Of a DNA stretch of 64,000 nucleotides, positions 18,718-28,143 are shown piece after piece. Under the pieces are notes generated by a model, which saw only the letters and a list, made by a program, of their open reading frames with translations, did not search any database and was not told the origin of the DNA. The stretch lies in assembly GCF_001622165.1 (NCBI RefSeq), contig NZ_LVWG01000036.1, positions 62,001 through 126,000 of the forward strand, given 5' to 3'. This DNA is from Pelodictyon luteolum. Lineage in GTDB: Bacteria; Bacteroidota; Chlorobiia; Chlorobiales; Chlorobiaceae. The position numbers were made by a program, and so were the translations under genes. The first letter of the stretch is position 1. Each line of letters begins with the position of its first letter.

Positions 18718-19497
18718 ATGATGAAAACGGAATCGACGGGACTTGCTTTTGGCGGCGGCGCGGTGCTCGGCGCTGCGCATGTGGGTGTCTTGAGGGCGTG
18801 TGATGAACTGGGCATAAAGATTGCCATGGTCAGCGGCACGAGCATCGGCTCGTTCATCGCCTCACTCCATGCGTTCGGCAAAACCTGGCAGGAGATCCGC
18901 GACGTCACCCTTGAGCTCGACTGGTTCGACCTGTCCGGTCTCGTGCTCTCGCAGTTCGGGCTGCTCTCGAATAAAAAGTTCGGAGGGATCGTCAATGACC
19001 TCCTCGGACAGAAAAACATAGAAGATGCACTGATTCCGCTTGCCATGATCGCTGCCGATGTATCAACCGGGCAGAAGGTGGTGCTTCGAAGCGGGGACGT
19101 GGCTGCCGGTGTCATGGCCAGCAGCTGCATTCCCGGGCTCTTTCGACCTGTGGAACTGAACGGCTCCATGCTTGTCGATGGCGTGCTTCTCGAAAATGTG
19201 CCGGTCTCACCCCTGATTGATCTCGGCGCCCGGCCGCTTATCTGCGTTGACCTGTTAGCCTGCCACGCTTTTACGAAGCCCGAGAGTATCGTCGGACTCC
19301 TCCTGAACTCCTTTTATACCGCTGTCACCAATACTGCGGCAATGCAGACCGGCATGGCCGATCTGTGTATCGCCCCCGATCTTGCGGCCTTCAACCTCAT
19401 CAATACCACCCAGATTCCCGAAATCATTGAAGCGGGCTACAGTGGCGCCATGAAAGCGCTTTCTGTGTTCAAGGAAAACTCTGCCTTTTTGGTTTGA
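18718..19497 (+). CDS. Patatin-like phospholipase (RssA/YchK type)
   Basis: The 259-residue protein has the Ser-Asp dyad of patatin-like lipases: oxyanion loop [18 protein letters not shown], nucleophile GTSIGS (Ser42) and the aspartate in [11 protein letters not shown] (Asp154). Such enzymes hydrolyse phospholipid or acyl esters, but the substrate here is unknown. There is no signal peptide. AAGAGGG at 18704-18710 is a good ribosome-binding site for the ATG at 18718. It follows the aldehyde dehydrogenase gene on the same strand. Confidence 0.9.
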   Translation: MMKTESTGLAFGGGAVLGAAHVGVLRACDELGIKIAMVSGTSIGSFIASLHAFGKTWQEIRDVTLELDWFDLSGLVLSQFGLLSNKKFGGIVNDLLGQKNIEDALIPLAMIAADVSTGQKVVLRSGDVAAGVMASSCIPGLFRPVELNGSMLVDGVLLENVPVSPLIDLGARPLICVDLLACHAFTKPESIVGLLLNSFYTAVTNTAAMQTGMADLCIAPDLAAFNLINTTQIPEIIEAGYSGAMKALSVFKENSAFLV

Positions 19498-19611
19498 CTC
19501 CTTGCCGAATTTGCTTTAACTTTTAAAGTGAGTTGTGCTGTCCCGGAGGAAAGACTCTCCGGCGGCATGGATGCATATCGGGTTGAAACGATGAAAAAAG
19601 GAGTGTGTACC

Positions 19612-20178
19612 ATGAAGAGATATGTTGCGGGAACCCTTTTTGCTCTGCTGGCACTCGCTGGCTCGGGGTCGGTGGCTTCGGCTGCTACGCCGTATGCCAC
19701 CGGCTCTCTGGGTCTTGCCATGCTGCAGGATTCGGACGTGGAGTTCGCCGGCGACCGGTCTTACAACACCGGCTACAGCTTGTCGGGCGCTTTAGGCCTC
19801 CGGAGCGGGGAGTACAGGATTGAGGGTGAACTGGGCTATCAGCAGAACGGCATCGAGAGTTTAGGTGATGATGTGTCCATTCTCAGCTTCTTCGGCAACG
19901 GCTACCTGGATTTCGAGATGGCCTCGTCGCCGTTCACTCCCTATCTGACAGCAGGTTTCGGGTTGGCATCGATTGATGACAGCAGCGGGCCGGGTTCAGT
20001 AGATGATACGGTGTTTGCCTGGCAGCTTGGGGCTGGCGTAGGGTACCGGTTTGCTGACAATATGCTGGTCGATGTCAGGTATCGCTATCTGGGCACCGGG
20101 GATCCGGAACTTGCCGGTGGACGTGAGTACAGCATCGATACCCATAACCTCATGGTCGGCCTGCGGGTCGAGTTCTGA
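19612..20178 (+). CDS. Outer-membrane beta-barrel protein
   Basis: This 188-residue precursor has a clear signal peptide (residues 1-24, a lysine/arginine start, then TLFALLALAGSGSVASA, cut before ATPYA). Alternating amphipathic strands follow, rich in G, Y, S and D (for example YSLSGALGLRSGEYRIEGEL). It ends in phenylalanine within MVGLRVEF, the typical barrel-assembly signal, and matches the OmpA/OmpW-like 8-strand barrel class. The start at 19612 is supported by AAGGAG about 8 nt upstream. Its promoter region includes a motif shared with other genes of this window (19502-19524). The exact role is unknown. Confidence 0.88.
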   Translation: MKRYVAGTLFALLALAGSGSVASAATPYATGSLGLAMLQDSDVEFAGDRSYNTGYSLSGALGLRSGEYRIEGELGYQQNGIESLGDDVSILSFFGNGYLDFEMASSPFTPYLTAGFGLASIDDSSGPGSVDDTVFAWQLGAGVGYRFADNMLVDVRYRYLGTGDPELAGGREYSIDTHNLMVGLRVEF

Positions 20179-20234
20179 GGCGGAGGGGAGTACCGTTCCC
20201 CCTTTTCATGAACGCTCTGACAGGGAACCATGCC

Positions 20235-20705
20235 ATGCCGATCAGAAAACTCAGGGAGTTTCTAGACAGCCACGGGGTACGGTATTTTGCGGTGAGCCAT
20301 TCTCCGGCATATACGGCGCAGGAGGTTGCAGCTTCAGCACATGTGCCCGGAAGGGAAATGGCCAAAACGGTTATCGTGCGGCTTGAGGGCAAGATGGCGA
20401 TGGCGGTGCTTCCGGCTTCCCGCCAGCTTGATTTCGACCGGCTTCGAGAGGCTTCGGGCGTCGCCGATGTGTGTCTTGCCGGTGAGGCGGAGTTCGCCGG
20501 CCGTTTTCCCGAGTGCGAGCCCGGCGCAATGCCGCCGTTCGGCAATCTGTACGGCATGGATGTGTTTATGGATGAGGAGCTCGAGGACGATGATGAAATT
20601 GCCTTCAATGCAGGTACGCACCGGGAGCTCCTGCGCCTTTCCTATAGCGATTTCAGCCGTCTTGTGCGTCCTAAGGTTGCGGCTCTCAGCGCTGGAGGTG
20701 GTTGA
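20235..20705 (+). CDS. YbaK/aminoacyl-tRNA editing-domain protein
   Basis: The 156-residue protein is a free-standing editing domain of the YbaK/ProX/INS family. The fold is visible in VRYFAVSHSPAYTAQEVA, AHVPGREMAKTVIVRLEGK (the conserved lysine in KTV) and PPFGNLYGMDVFMDEEL. Such proteins hydrolyse mischarged aminoacyl-tRNAs such as Ala- or Cys-tRNA(Pro). The start at 20235 has CAGGGAA 8 nt upstream; ATG at 20208 is an alternative. The last codons overlap an upstream extension of the following glycosyltransferase frame, but that gene's real start is 135 nt further on. Confidence 0.88.
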   Translation: MPIRKLREFLDSHGVRYFAVSHSPAYTAQEVAASAHVPGREMAKTVIVRLEGKMAMAVLPASRQLDFDRLREASGVADVCLAGEAEFAGRFPECEPGAMPPFGNLYGMDVFMDEELEDDDEIAFNAGTHRELLRLSYSDFSRLVRPKVAALSAGGG

Positions 20706-20839
20706 TTCCGACCATCAATGATGGTTTTTCTTGGGGGAAATGTTACCTTTGGGGCACGTCTGCTGATACTTCGGGGGCCATCTGCTACCCCTATCGGGCA
20801 GGCATGCGGCCGGGTGTACTCAAGAACTGGTTTCCTGTC

Positions 20840-21958
20840 ATGAAGATTGCCTTATATGCCGGTACCTTTGTCAAGGACAAGGACGGAGCCGTCAAATCCA
20901 TCTACCAGCTGGTTGCTTCATTCAGGAAAAACGGCCATGAAGTTGTAGTCTGGTCTCCTGACGTATCCCGTTCTGATGATCACGGCGGGGTTACGGTGCA
21001 CGCTATGCCTTCCGTGCCGATTCCACTCTATCCAGACTACCGGCTCGGGTTCTTTTCGGCTGAAACCCGCCTCCAGCTCGACCGGTTTGTGCCTGACATC
21101 ATTCATATTTCGACCCCCGATATCATCGGGCGGAAGTTTCTGCTCTACGCCCTGAAGCACCGGCTGCCGGTCGCCTCGGCCTACCATACCGATTTCCCTT
21201 CCTATCTCAACTACTACCGGCTGGGCTTTGCCGAAGGTGCCCTATGGAAATACCTCGCATGGTTCTACAATACGTGCGAAACCGTTCTTGCTCCTAATGA
21301 GATCGTCCGCAGGAACCTTCTCTCGCACGGGATCCGGGATGTCGGCATCTGGTCGCGTGGCATTGATCGCGGGCTGTTTCATCCCGGAAGACGTTCGGAC
21401 GCATTGCGACGCACATGGGACGCAGAGGGACGTAAGGTTCTTGTGTTTGCGGGCCGGTTTGTCTGGTATAAGGATATTCGGGTTGTGATGGACCTTTACC
21501 GACGCTTCCAGGAAAACGGAGAGGGTGGCCGGGTCCGGTTTGTCATGATTGGTTCCGGACCCGAAGAGGACGAACTCAAGCGGGCGATGCCCGAGGCGGT
21601 ATTTACCGGATACCTGACAGGTACGGCCCTGCCGGAAGCCTATGCCAGCGGCGATATCTTTCTTTTTCCATCGACGACCGAAGCGTTCTGCAACGTGTCC
21701 CTTGAGGCAATCTCATGCGGTCTGCCGGCCATAGTCTCGGACGAAGGGGGATGCCGCGATATCGTCGAACTATCGGGAGGGGGGCTTGTGGCACGTGCTG
21801 GTGATGTCGACAGCTTTTATCAGCAGTGCCTCGCTCTTCTTGACGACACCCGGCGTTTCCATGTGCAGCGAGACGCCGGACTTGCTTATGCGGCATCCCA
21901 ATCCTGGGACGCCGTCAACGGAGCATTGATCGAACGATACCTGCAAATGACCTCCTGA
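20840..21958 (+). CDS. GT4-family glycosyltransferase
   Basis: This 372-residue glycosyltransferase has the GT-B fold. The N-terminal domain starts MKIALYAGTFVKDKDGAVKS with the glycine-containing acceptor loop, and HTDFPSYLNYY is conserved in lipid mannosyl- and sulfoquinovosyl-transferases. The C-terminal domain has FAGRFVWYKDI and the E-x7-E donor motif in TTEAFCNVSLEAISCGLPAI. Its closest well-known relatives by pattern are SqdX/PimB-like enzymes that glycosylate membrane lipids. Glycolipid synthesis for chlorosome or cell membranes is a possible role but is inference. The start was chosen where the GT-B fold begins; no strong ribosome-binding site is visible. Confidence 0.9.
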   Translation: MKIALYAGTFVKDKDGAVKSIYQLVASFRKNGHEVVVWSPDVSRSDDHGGVTVHAMPSVPIPLYPDYRLGFFSAETRLQLDRFVPDIIHISTPDIIGRKFLLYALKHRLPVASAYHTDFPSYLNYYRLGFAEGALWKYLAWFYNTCETVLAPNEIVRRNLLSHGIRDVGIWSRGIDRGLFHPGRRSDALRRTWDAEGRKVLVFAGRFVWYKDIRVVMDLYRRFQENGEGGRVRFVMIGSGPEEDELKRAMPEAVFTGYLTGTALPEAYASGDIFLFPSTTEAFCNVSLEAISCGLPAIVSDEGGCRDIVELSGGGLVARAGDVDSFYQQCLALLDDTRRFHVQRDAGLAYAASQSWDAVNGALIERYLQMTS

Positions 21959-22078
21959 GCACCTCGTGCCCTCACATGTTCCTTCTCCATTGGATTTTTT
22001 CTCCCCGTATAAACGCATATATTTCATATATAGATTGCGTACCTTTCAATAAAGGAAATTTCCCATCCCCTCTCCCTC

Positions 22079-24982
22079 ATGGCTACAGGCAGGCCGTCAT
22101 ACAGTGACCTTGAGCGTCGGGTGGCGGAGCTTGAGCGCCATGCCGTAGAAAGCCGTGTTTTCGAGCAGGCTTCGCTTGACCGTCAGGCCCTGTTGAGGGA
22201 CCAGAACATCAAGCTGGTCAGAAAATCGATCGAGCTATCCGATGTCAAGCGGCAACTGGAGCTGAAGAACCGGGAACTCGAGCTCTCCCGAAGCCAGGTC
22301 GAGGAGACAATGGCTTCTCTCCGCAGGAATGAAAACATCCTGAACTCCATTCTCGGTAACAGTCCGGATACCATTGTTTCAGTTGACAGTGCTCACCGCA
22401 TCATCTACATGAACCGGCCTGTGCCCGGGTTCGATGCCGCTTTTCAGATGGGCGATTCGCTTTGCCTTCACCTGCATGGCCCAGGACAGGATGTTTTCTG
22501 CATGACGGTCGACCGGGTGTTTGCATCCGAACGGCCGCCCTCGATCGAATCCGAGTTCACCCTGCCCGATGGGGGAACGGCTGAGGTCGAGTGCCGGTTC
22601 GGACCCTGTCTCCAGGGCGGCGAGGTCGCGTCCGTGGTCATCATCATGTCGGATATTTCGCCGCGCAAACGTATGGAGCGTGACCTGAAACGCTCGTTTG
22701 GTGATCTTGAGCGTTTCAACCGGCTTATGGTCGGCCGTGAAATGCACGCCATAGAGTTGCAGAAGGAGCTTAAGAGGCTGAGCGGCAGGGTGGCCGATCT
22801 TTCTGGGGACGGGGTGCGGGTTGACGCCGGCCCCCCGCCCTCGCTCTTGAGCGCGGGTGAGGATACGGGATCGGACCGGAACTTCCAGCGCACCGTGCTG
22901 CTGAACCTCATCGATGAAGCCAACCAGACCCGGAACGAACTGCTCGAGGCGAACCGGCGGCTGGAGGAGTCGGTGCTTAGGACCCAGCTCATGGCCGAGG
23001 AGGCGCGTGAGGCGAATGCCGCAAAGGGGCAGTTTCTTGCCAATATGAGCCATGAAATCCGGACCCCCATGAACGGCGTCATCGGCATGGCCGATCTCCT
23101 GCTTGAAACCGATCTTGACCAGGAGCAGCAGAAGTATGTGCAGACTATCATTTCGAGCGGCCGGAACCTTCTGAAGATCATCAACGACATTCTGGACTTT
23201 TCCAAGATCGAGGCAGGGCGTCTTGAGCTGGAGCATGAGGAGTTCGAGCTTGCCGAACTGCTTGAAGATGTCGGCTGTATGCTGGGGCCCGAAGCGCAGG
23301 CAGCCGGACTGGAATTGACCCTCTCTATCGCCCCCGGTAGCACCTTGCGGCTGAAAGGTGATCCGCAACGGCTCCGCCAGGTGCTTGTGAACCTGCTCGG
23401 CAACGCCGTGAAGTTCACCAATGAGGGTGGAGAAGTGGTCCTGGAGTCGACCTTGCAGCAGGAGACCGAACGGTATGCGGTGGTACGCTTCTCGGTCCGG
23501 GATACCGGGATCGGCATCCCGCAGGAGCGGATTGATTCGATTTTCGAACCTTTTTCCCAGGTGGACGGTTCTTCTGTCCGCCGCTACGGGGGCACCGGTC
23601 TCGGCCTGTCCATATCCAACCATCTCGTTGGCCGGATGGGCGGACGCATCAATGTGCAGAGCGTTCTGGACCAAGGCTCGACCTTCTGGTTCGACATCGT
23701 TCTGGAAAAGCAGCCGGAGCAGCCCTCATCCGATCACGCGGTCGGCCACGGAGCATCGCCCGTCATTATTGCTGCGCACTCGAGCATTCTCGGGGATGCA
23801 CTTTCTGCTTTCATCGAGTCCATCGGCCATCCATGCCTGCGGGCGGACGGGCCGGAGGATGTGCCCGGGATGCTCTCCCGGGAGACCGCCGGATCGATGC
23901 CGCTGGTTATGCTCGACATGCGCTGTTTCGGTCCAGAGGCGGAAGGGTTCAGTGATTTCCTGCCGGCACTTAAGGCATATGAAGGACTGCATGTGGTGCT
24001 GCTCGTTCCGATGGGGTGTAACGAAGAGATGAAAACCCTTGCCGGAGGGCTCTCCGCTGTTTTTCTGGAGAAGCCGGTCCGCCGGGTTGATCTTGCCGGA
24101 ATCCTCAGGGACCATGTCCGGGTGGACGGGGATGCCGGTGCTCCGAAAGCCGAGCAGAAGGCAGTCCGCTCTGGTGCCTCCCAGCCCCGGTCTTCTCTAT
24201 CGCCTCTCAACGTTCTTGTCGTTGAGGACAGCATGGTCAACCGCAATGTGGCGGTGTCCATGCTCAAAAAACTCGGCTATTCGCCGGACGTGGCGGTGAG
24301 CGGAACGGCAGCCCTCGAAGCCATGCGGCGCAAGGCATACGATCTCGTGTTCATGGACTGCCAGATGCCGGAGATGGATGGCTATGAGGCAACGCGGCAT
24401 ATCCGCGAAGATGACGGCCTGAAAGGGTCAAGGAGCGTGCCCGTTGTAGCGATGACTGCCAATGCGATGAAGGGGGACCGGGAAAAATGCATCAATGCGG
24501 GCATGGACGACTACATTGCCAAGCCTCTTCGCAAGTCTGATTTCCAGACCATCATGGATCGCTATTTCCCCGGCATGGACCGCCCTCTTTCGGAAGATGG
24601 TCGGGAGCAGCCCATGCCGGTTGAACAGGCGGCTGCCGACAGCGTGTTCATGGTCGACGAAGTTCTGCAGCGGCTTCAGCAGGACCGGGAGATCGTCCGC
24701 ATCATCCTCAGTCAGTTCATCTCTTCTGCCGAAGAGGAACTGGCGGCAATCGCCGATGCGGCAGAGCGCAACGATATGGCGCGTTTCCGTCTCCTCCTCC
24801 ATACACTGAAAGGCGCTGCGGCAACGGTTGGTGCTGTTGAGCTGAGCCGGAATGCCGCCGAACTCGAGGCGGCCGAGCGCTCAAAGGACCTTGAGACATT
24901 CGGGCGGCTGCTCGGGAATTTAAACGGGTGCTTCCAGCGTTTCAGGCAAAGGGCTTCGGTCTCCGGTTGGTATGATGCATGA
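22079..24982 (+). CDS. Soluble hybrid histidine kinase (PAS-HisKA-HATPase-pseudoREC-REC-Hpt)
   Basis: The 967-residue protein has no membrane segment. Domains in order are: coiled coil (about 8-95), a PAS-like domain (90-200), a second coiled coil (200-315), HisKA with the phospho-histidine in [15 protein letters not shown] (His325), and HATPase with DTGIGIP and [10 protein letters not shown] (about 430-545). Then comes a degenerate receiver (about 560-690), a canonical receiver (LVVEDS with Asp717, [11 protein letters not shown] with Asp760, later lysine in AKPLR) and an Hpt domain (HTLKGAA, His908). This is a complete internal phosphorelay, and an unseen response regulator would take the output. 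The stimulus is unknown. About 120 nt of AT-rich sequence precede it, probably its promoter. Confidence 0.93.
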   Translation: MATGRPSYSDLERRVAELERHAVESRVFEQASLDRQALLRDQNIKLVRKSIELSDVKRQLELKNRELELSRSQVEETMASLRRNENILNSILGNSPDTIVSVDSAHRIIYMNRPVPGFDAAFQMGDSLCLHLHGPGQDVFCMTVDRVFASERPPSIESEFTLPDGGTAEVECRFGPCLQGGEVASVVIIMSDISPRKRMERDLKRSFGDLERFNRLMVGREMHAIELQKELKRLSGRVADLSGDGVRVDAGPPPSLLSAGEDTGSDRNFQRTVLLNLIDEANQTRNELLEANRRLEESVLRTQLMAEEAREANAAKGQFLANMSHEIRTPMNGVIGMADLLLETDLDQEQQKYVQTIISSGRNLLKIINDILDFSKIEAGRLELEHEEFELAELLEDVGCMLGPEAQAAGLELTLSIAPGSTLRLKGDPQRLRQVLVNLLGNAVKFTNEGGEVVLESTLQQETERYAVVRFSVRDTGIGIPQERIDSIFEPFSQVDGSSVRRYGGTGLGLSISNHLVGRMGGRINVQSVLDQGSTFWFDIVLEKQPEQPSSDHAVGHGASPVIIAAHSSILGDALSAFIESIGHPCLRADGPEDVPGMLSRETAGSMPLVMLDMRCFGPEAEGFSDFLPALKAYEGLHVVLLVPMGCNEEMKTLAGGLSAVFLEKPVRRVDLAGILRDHVRVDGDAGAPKAEQKAVRSGASQPRSSLSPLNVLVVEDSMVNRNVAVSMLKKLGYSPDVAVSGTAALEAMRRKAYDLVFMDCQMPEMDGYEATRHIREDDGLKGSRSVPVVAMTANAMKGDREKCINAGMDDYIAKPLRKSDFQTIMDRYFPGMDRPLSEDGREQPMPVEQAAADSVFMVDEVLQRLQQDREIVRIILSQFISSAEEELAAIADAAERNDMARFRLLLHTLKGAAATVGAVELSRNAAELEAAERSKDLETFGRLLGNLNGCFQRFRQRASVSGWYDA

Positions 24983-25001
24983 ACATGTTAAATGACTTTG
25001 T

Positions 25002-25913
25002 ATGAAAATCGGGTTCATCGGTCTTGGTAAAATGGGATTCAACATGGCCTCACAGCTCCTCGAGCGAGGCCATGAACTGGTCGTGTTCGACCTGCTTCCC
25101 TCCGCAATGGCGCGCATCGGAGATGCGGGTGCGGAAGTTGCTGCTTCTCCTGCCGAACTCTGCGGGAGCCTGCCCTCTCCCCGCATTATCTGGATGATGG
25201 TTCCGGCAGGGGATCCTGTCGACAGCACCCTTGAGATGCTCGAGCCTTCGCTAGCGCCGGGCGACATACTCATCGACGGTGGCAACTCCCGGTATCTGGA
25301 TTCAGAGGAACGGGCCTGCCGGCTTGCCATGAAGGGGATTCGTTTCCTTGATGCGGGAACCAGCGGCGGACTGGATGGTGCGCGCCACGGTGCCTGTTTG
25401 ATGGTGGGAGGTGAGAAATCGGCATATGAGGCCGTCGAACCGATTCTCAAGGACCTTACGGTCGAGGGTGGCTATGGATATATGGGCCCTTCGGGTTCCG
25501 GGCACTTCGTGAAGATGGTGCACAACGGCATCGAGTACGGCATGATGCAGGCGATGGGGGAAGGGTTCGGGCTTCTTGATGCGAGCCGATATGGACTTGA
25601 CCTCGAGGATGTGGCGCGGGTCTGGTCGCATGGATCGGTGATTCGCGGCTGGCTGATGGAGCTCGCCCGTGATGCGTTTTCAAGGGACGGATCCCTCAGT
25701 TACCTTGAGGGGAAGGTGGCGGATTCGGGAGAGGGCCGTTGGACGGTGGAGTCCGCCCTCCAGCATGAGGTATCCATTCCCGTCATTGCAGCATCGCTCT
25801 TCAGCCGCTACCGTTCCCGTAGCGACAACACGTTTTCAGACCGCGTTGTTGCTGCTCTCCGCCATGAATTCGGCGGGCACGGCTTCACTCCTCCACCTAC
25901 CGCCGGGCAGTAA
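25002..25913 (+). CDS. gnd: 6-phosphogluconate dehydrogenase, short (GntZ/NAD-type) form
   Basis: The 303-residue enzyme oxidatively decarboxylates 6-phosphogluconate to ribulose-5-phosphate. Visible are the Rossmann loop [42 protein letters not shown] and the substrate-binding lysine and asparagine in [17 protein letters not shown]. At about 300 residues it belongs to the short bacterial class often using NAD, rather than the 470-residue NADP class. The cofactor is inference. The stop codon overlaps the zwf start by 1 nt (TAATG), showing coupled translation in the oxidative pentose phosphate module. Confidence 0.94.
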   Translation: MKIGFIGLGKMGFNMASQLLERGHELVVFDLLPSAMARIGDAGAEVAASPAELCGSLPSPRIIWMMVPAGDPVDSTLEMLEPSLAPGDILIDGGNSRYLDSEERACRLAMKGIRFLDAGTSGGLDGARHGACLMVGGEKSAYEAVEPILKDLTVEGGYGYMGPSGSGHFVKMVHNGIEYGMMQAMGEGFGLLDASRYGLDLEDVARVWSHGSVIRGWLMELARDAFSRDGSLSYLEGKVADSGEGRWTVESALQHEVSIPVIAASLFSRYRSRSDNTFSDRVVAALRHEFGGHGFTPPPTAGQ

Positions 25914-27337
25914 TGGACAATTTTACCATAGTTATTTTCGGCGCAACCGGCGATTTGGCCCACAGAAAGCTCTTTCCGTCGGTGTTCGACCTCGCCCTGC
26001 ACCGCCATCTCCCGGACGAGTACCGGGTGATAGGGTGTGGCCGCAGGGCGTTTTCTCATCAGGAGTTTCGCGATATGGTGCTTCGTGCGCTTCAGGACGC
26101 ATCGGGAAGCGCCGGTTTCGATGACGAGGCTCTTTATCTGTTTCTCCGCCGCCTGTTTTATGTCCAGCTCGATATAGCTGAAAGTGATGGTTACCACCGG
26201 CTCTACCGGGAAATCATGGATGCGGCAGGCGAGAGCGGGGTATGCACCCATCTGCTCTACTATCTTGCCGTTTCACCGGGCCTGCTGCCTGTCATCGTCG
26301 GGAACCTTGCCGCTGCGGGCCTCGGAGGAAAGGACCTGCCGTGCCCCGGATGGCGGAAAATAGTTGTCGAAAAACCCTTCGGCAGCGATCTTCAAAGTGC
26401 CCGCCTGCTGAACGCTGCCGTCGGCGGGGTGTTCAATGAAGATCAGATATTCAGGATCGACCACTATCTCGGCAAGGAGACGGTGCAGAACATTCTGGTC
26501 TTCCGGTTCTCAAACGGCATTTTCGAGCCACTTTGGAACCGGCATTACATCGCCAGCGTCAGCATCACCATTGCCGAGGATTTCGGCATCCGCGGACGTG
26601 GCGCATTTTACGAGGAGGTCGGTCTCCTTCGCGACATCATCCAGAACCATGCACTGCAGCTGCTGGCAGCCGTTGCCATGGAGCCCCCTGTCGACCTCCA
26701 GTCCGACTCGGTGCGCGATGAGAAGAGTAAGGTGCTGCGTTCGATCCGTCGCCACACCCCTCTAGACGCCGGAAGTGCCATTGTACTCGGGCAGTATGAT
26801 GGGTACCGGAACGAAAAAGACGTCAACCCGCACTCCACCGTTGAAACCTTTGCCGCACTCAGGTTTTTTGTCGACAACTGGCGGTGGCAGGGCGTTCCGT
26901 TTTATGTGAAAGCGGGCAAGAACCTGTCGGAAACGCGTACCCAGATTGTCATCACCTTCAAGTGCCCCCCGCAGAACTTTTTTGGTCCTGCCGACAGCTG
27001 CAGCTACACGGCCAATCAGGTCATCATGACCATCCAGCCGGAGGAGACGATCGCCCTTCGCTTCGGAACCAAGCGGCCGGGCGAGGCGGTGCTGACCGAT
27101 CCGGTCTACATGAAGTTCGATTACCGCGATGCGTTTCCGGGCGAGGGGCTTACCGCATACCACCGGTTGCTGCTTGATGCCATTACCGGCGAGCGGATGA
27201 ACTTCATCCGACAGGATAGCGTGGAGCACGCCTGGGAGGTGGTCGACGCCATCCGCCATTCGGTTGACGGCACTCCGCCTGCGCCCTACCCGGTCCATTC
27301 GGACGGCCCTGCCGATGCCTCCCGGATTTACGGCTGA
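25913..27337 (+). CDS. zwf: Glucose-6-phosphate 1-dehydrogenase
   Basis: This 474-residue enzyme oxidises glucose-6-phosphate to 6-phosphogluconolactone with NADP. It shows the nucleotide motif [17 protein letters not shown] (about 9-25), [12 protein letters not shown] and the active-site signature [14 protein letters not shown]. The length is typical. Its ATG shares a base with the gnd stop. Its 3' end overlaps the convergent pgl gene by 10 nt. With gnd and pgl it completes the oxidative pentose phosphate branch, giving NADPH and pentoses. Confidence 0.96.
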   Translation: MDNFTIVIFGATGDLAHRKLFPSVFDLALHRHLPDEYRVIGCGRRAFSHQEFRDMVLRALQDASGSAGFDDEALYLFLRRLFYVQLDIAESDGYHRLYREIMDAAGESGVCTHLLYYLAVSPGLLPVIVGNLAAAGLGGKDLPCPGWRKIVVEKPFGSDLQSARLLNAAVGGVFNEDQIFRIDHYLGKETVQNILVFRFSNGIFEPLWNRHYIASVSITIAEDFGIRGRGAFYEEVGLLRDIIQNHALQLLAAVAMEPPVDLQSDSVRDEKSKVLRSIRRHTPLDAGSAIVLGQYDGYRNEKDVNPHSTVETFAALRFFVDNWRWQGVPFYVKAGKNLSETRTQIVITFKCPPQNFFGPADSCSYTANQVIMTIQPEETIALRFGTKRPGEAVLTDPVYMKFDYRDAFPGEGLTAYHRLLLDAITGERMNFIRQDSVEHAWEVVDAIRHSVDGTPPAPYPVHSDGPADASRIYG

Positions 27338-28143
27338 GCCTTGAACCAGATGGCCTTTCCGTTTACCGGTCGGACCATCGAGGCCGGCAGCTCCGGCCGG
27401 CTGCCGCTGATGATTGATTCGGCAAGTTCCTCACGCTCGTCTGAAGGAACGAAAAAAAGCACTGTCCGGGCCTGGTTGAGCACCGGGAGCGTTAGGGTAA
27501 GGCGCGGGACCCTCGGCTCGAGAGCGGGCGGGGGGACCGCAATGACCCAATGGCTCTTTTCTTCAAGTGCCTCCGTATTGCCCGGAAAGAGCGATGCGAT
27601 GTGCCCGTCGGGTCCCAGTCCGAGGAGCACCAGGTCGAACGTGGGCATCCCGCCATGGAGACCCCCCCCGGAGCCGGCAGGGGTCTTTCTGATACGTGCT
27701 TCATATGCCGCCGCCGCTTCATGGGCCACTTTTTCACCCTCCATCCTATACACCCTTAGCCCGCCGTTTTCCATCCCCCGGAAAAGGGTTTCCTCTGCCA
27801 TCCGGTAATTGCTCCGGGGATCGTCGGGTGGTACAGAGCGCTCATCACCCCAGAAAAACAGGCACTCATGCCACGGCATGCCGATCGTGCCGTTTTCTTC
27901 GGTCGTGACCTTTGGGGGGGTAATGCCCTGGCGCAGGAAGATGTCGGCACCAATGCCTGTTCTCAAGAGGCGGTAGAGCGGCCGGGGGGAATTTCCGCCT
28001 GACAGGGCCATGGCAAAGAAACCGTGTTCCCTGACACATTGCCACGCTTCAAGAATGATGCATGCTGCGGCCTGTTCTGTCAGTTCCGGTAGAGTACCGG
28101 TGAAAATCTCCATTTGTTTATCCATAGGGCTCCGGGCGTTCAT
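27328..28143 (-). CDS. pgl: 6-phosphogluconolactonase (DevB type)
   Basis: The 271-residue protein is of the glucosamine-6-phosphate isomerase/6-phosphogluconolactonase fold. Signatures are [35 protein letters not shown] and [16 protein letters not shown]. It hydrolyses 6-phosphogluconolactone, the zwf product. The ATG at 28143 overlaps the transketolase stop (ATGA). A second ATG at 28125 also has a ribosome-binding site (CGGAG) and could be the real start. Pgl and tkt lie opposite gnd-zwf, so the pathway is split over two convergent transcripts. Confidence 0.94.
   Translation of the reverse strand: MNARSPMDKQMEIFTGTLPELTEQAAACIILEAWQCVREHGFFAMALSGGNSPRPLYRLLRTGIGADIFLRQGITPPKVTTEENGTIGMPWHECLFFWGDERSVPPDDPRSNYRMAEETLFRGMENGGLRVYRMEGEKVAHEAAAAYEARIRKTPAGSGGGLHGGMPTFDLVLLGLGPDGHIASLFPGNTEALEEKSHWVIAVPPPALEPRVPRLTLTLPVLNQARTVLFFVPSDEREELAESIISGSRPELPASMVRPVNGKAIWFKAQP

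Noticed and set aside
22379-23674. 431-codon minus-strand frame over the histidine kinase
   Set aside because: Antisense shadow of a canonical kinase core.
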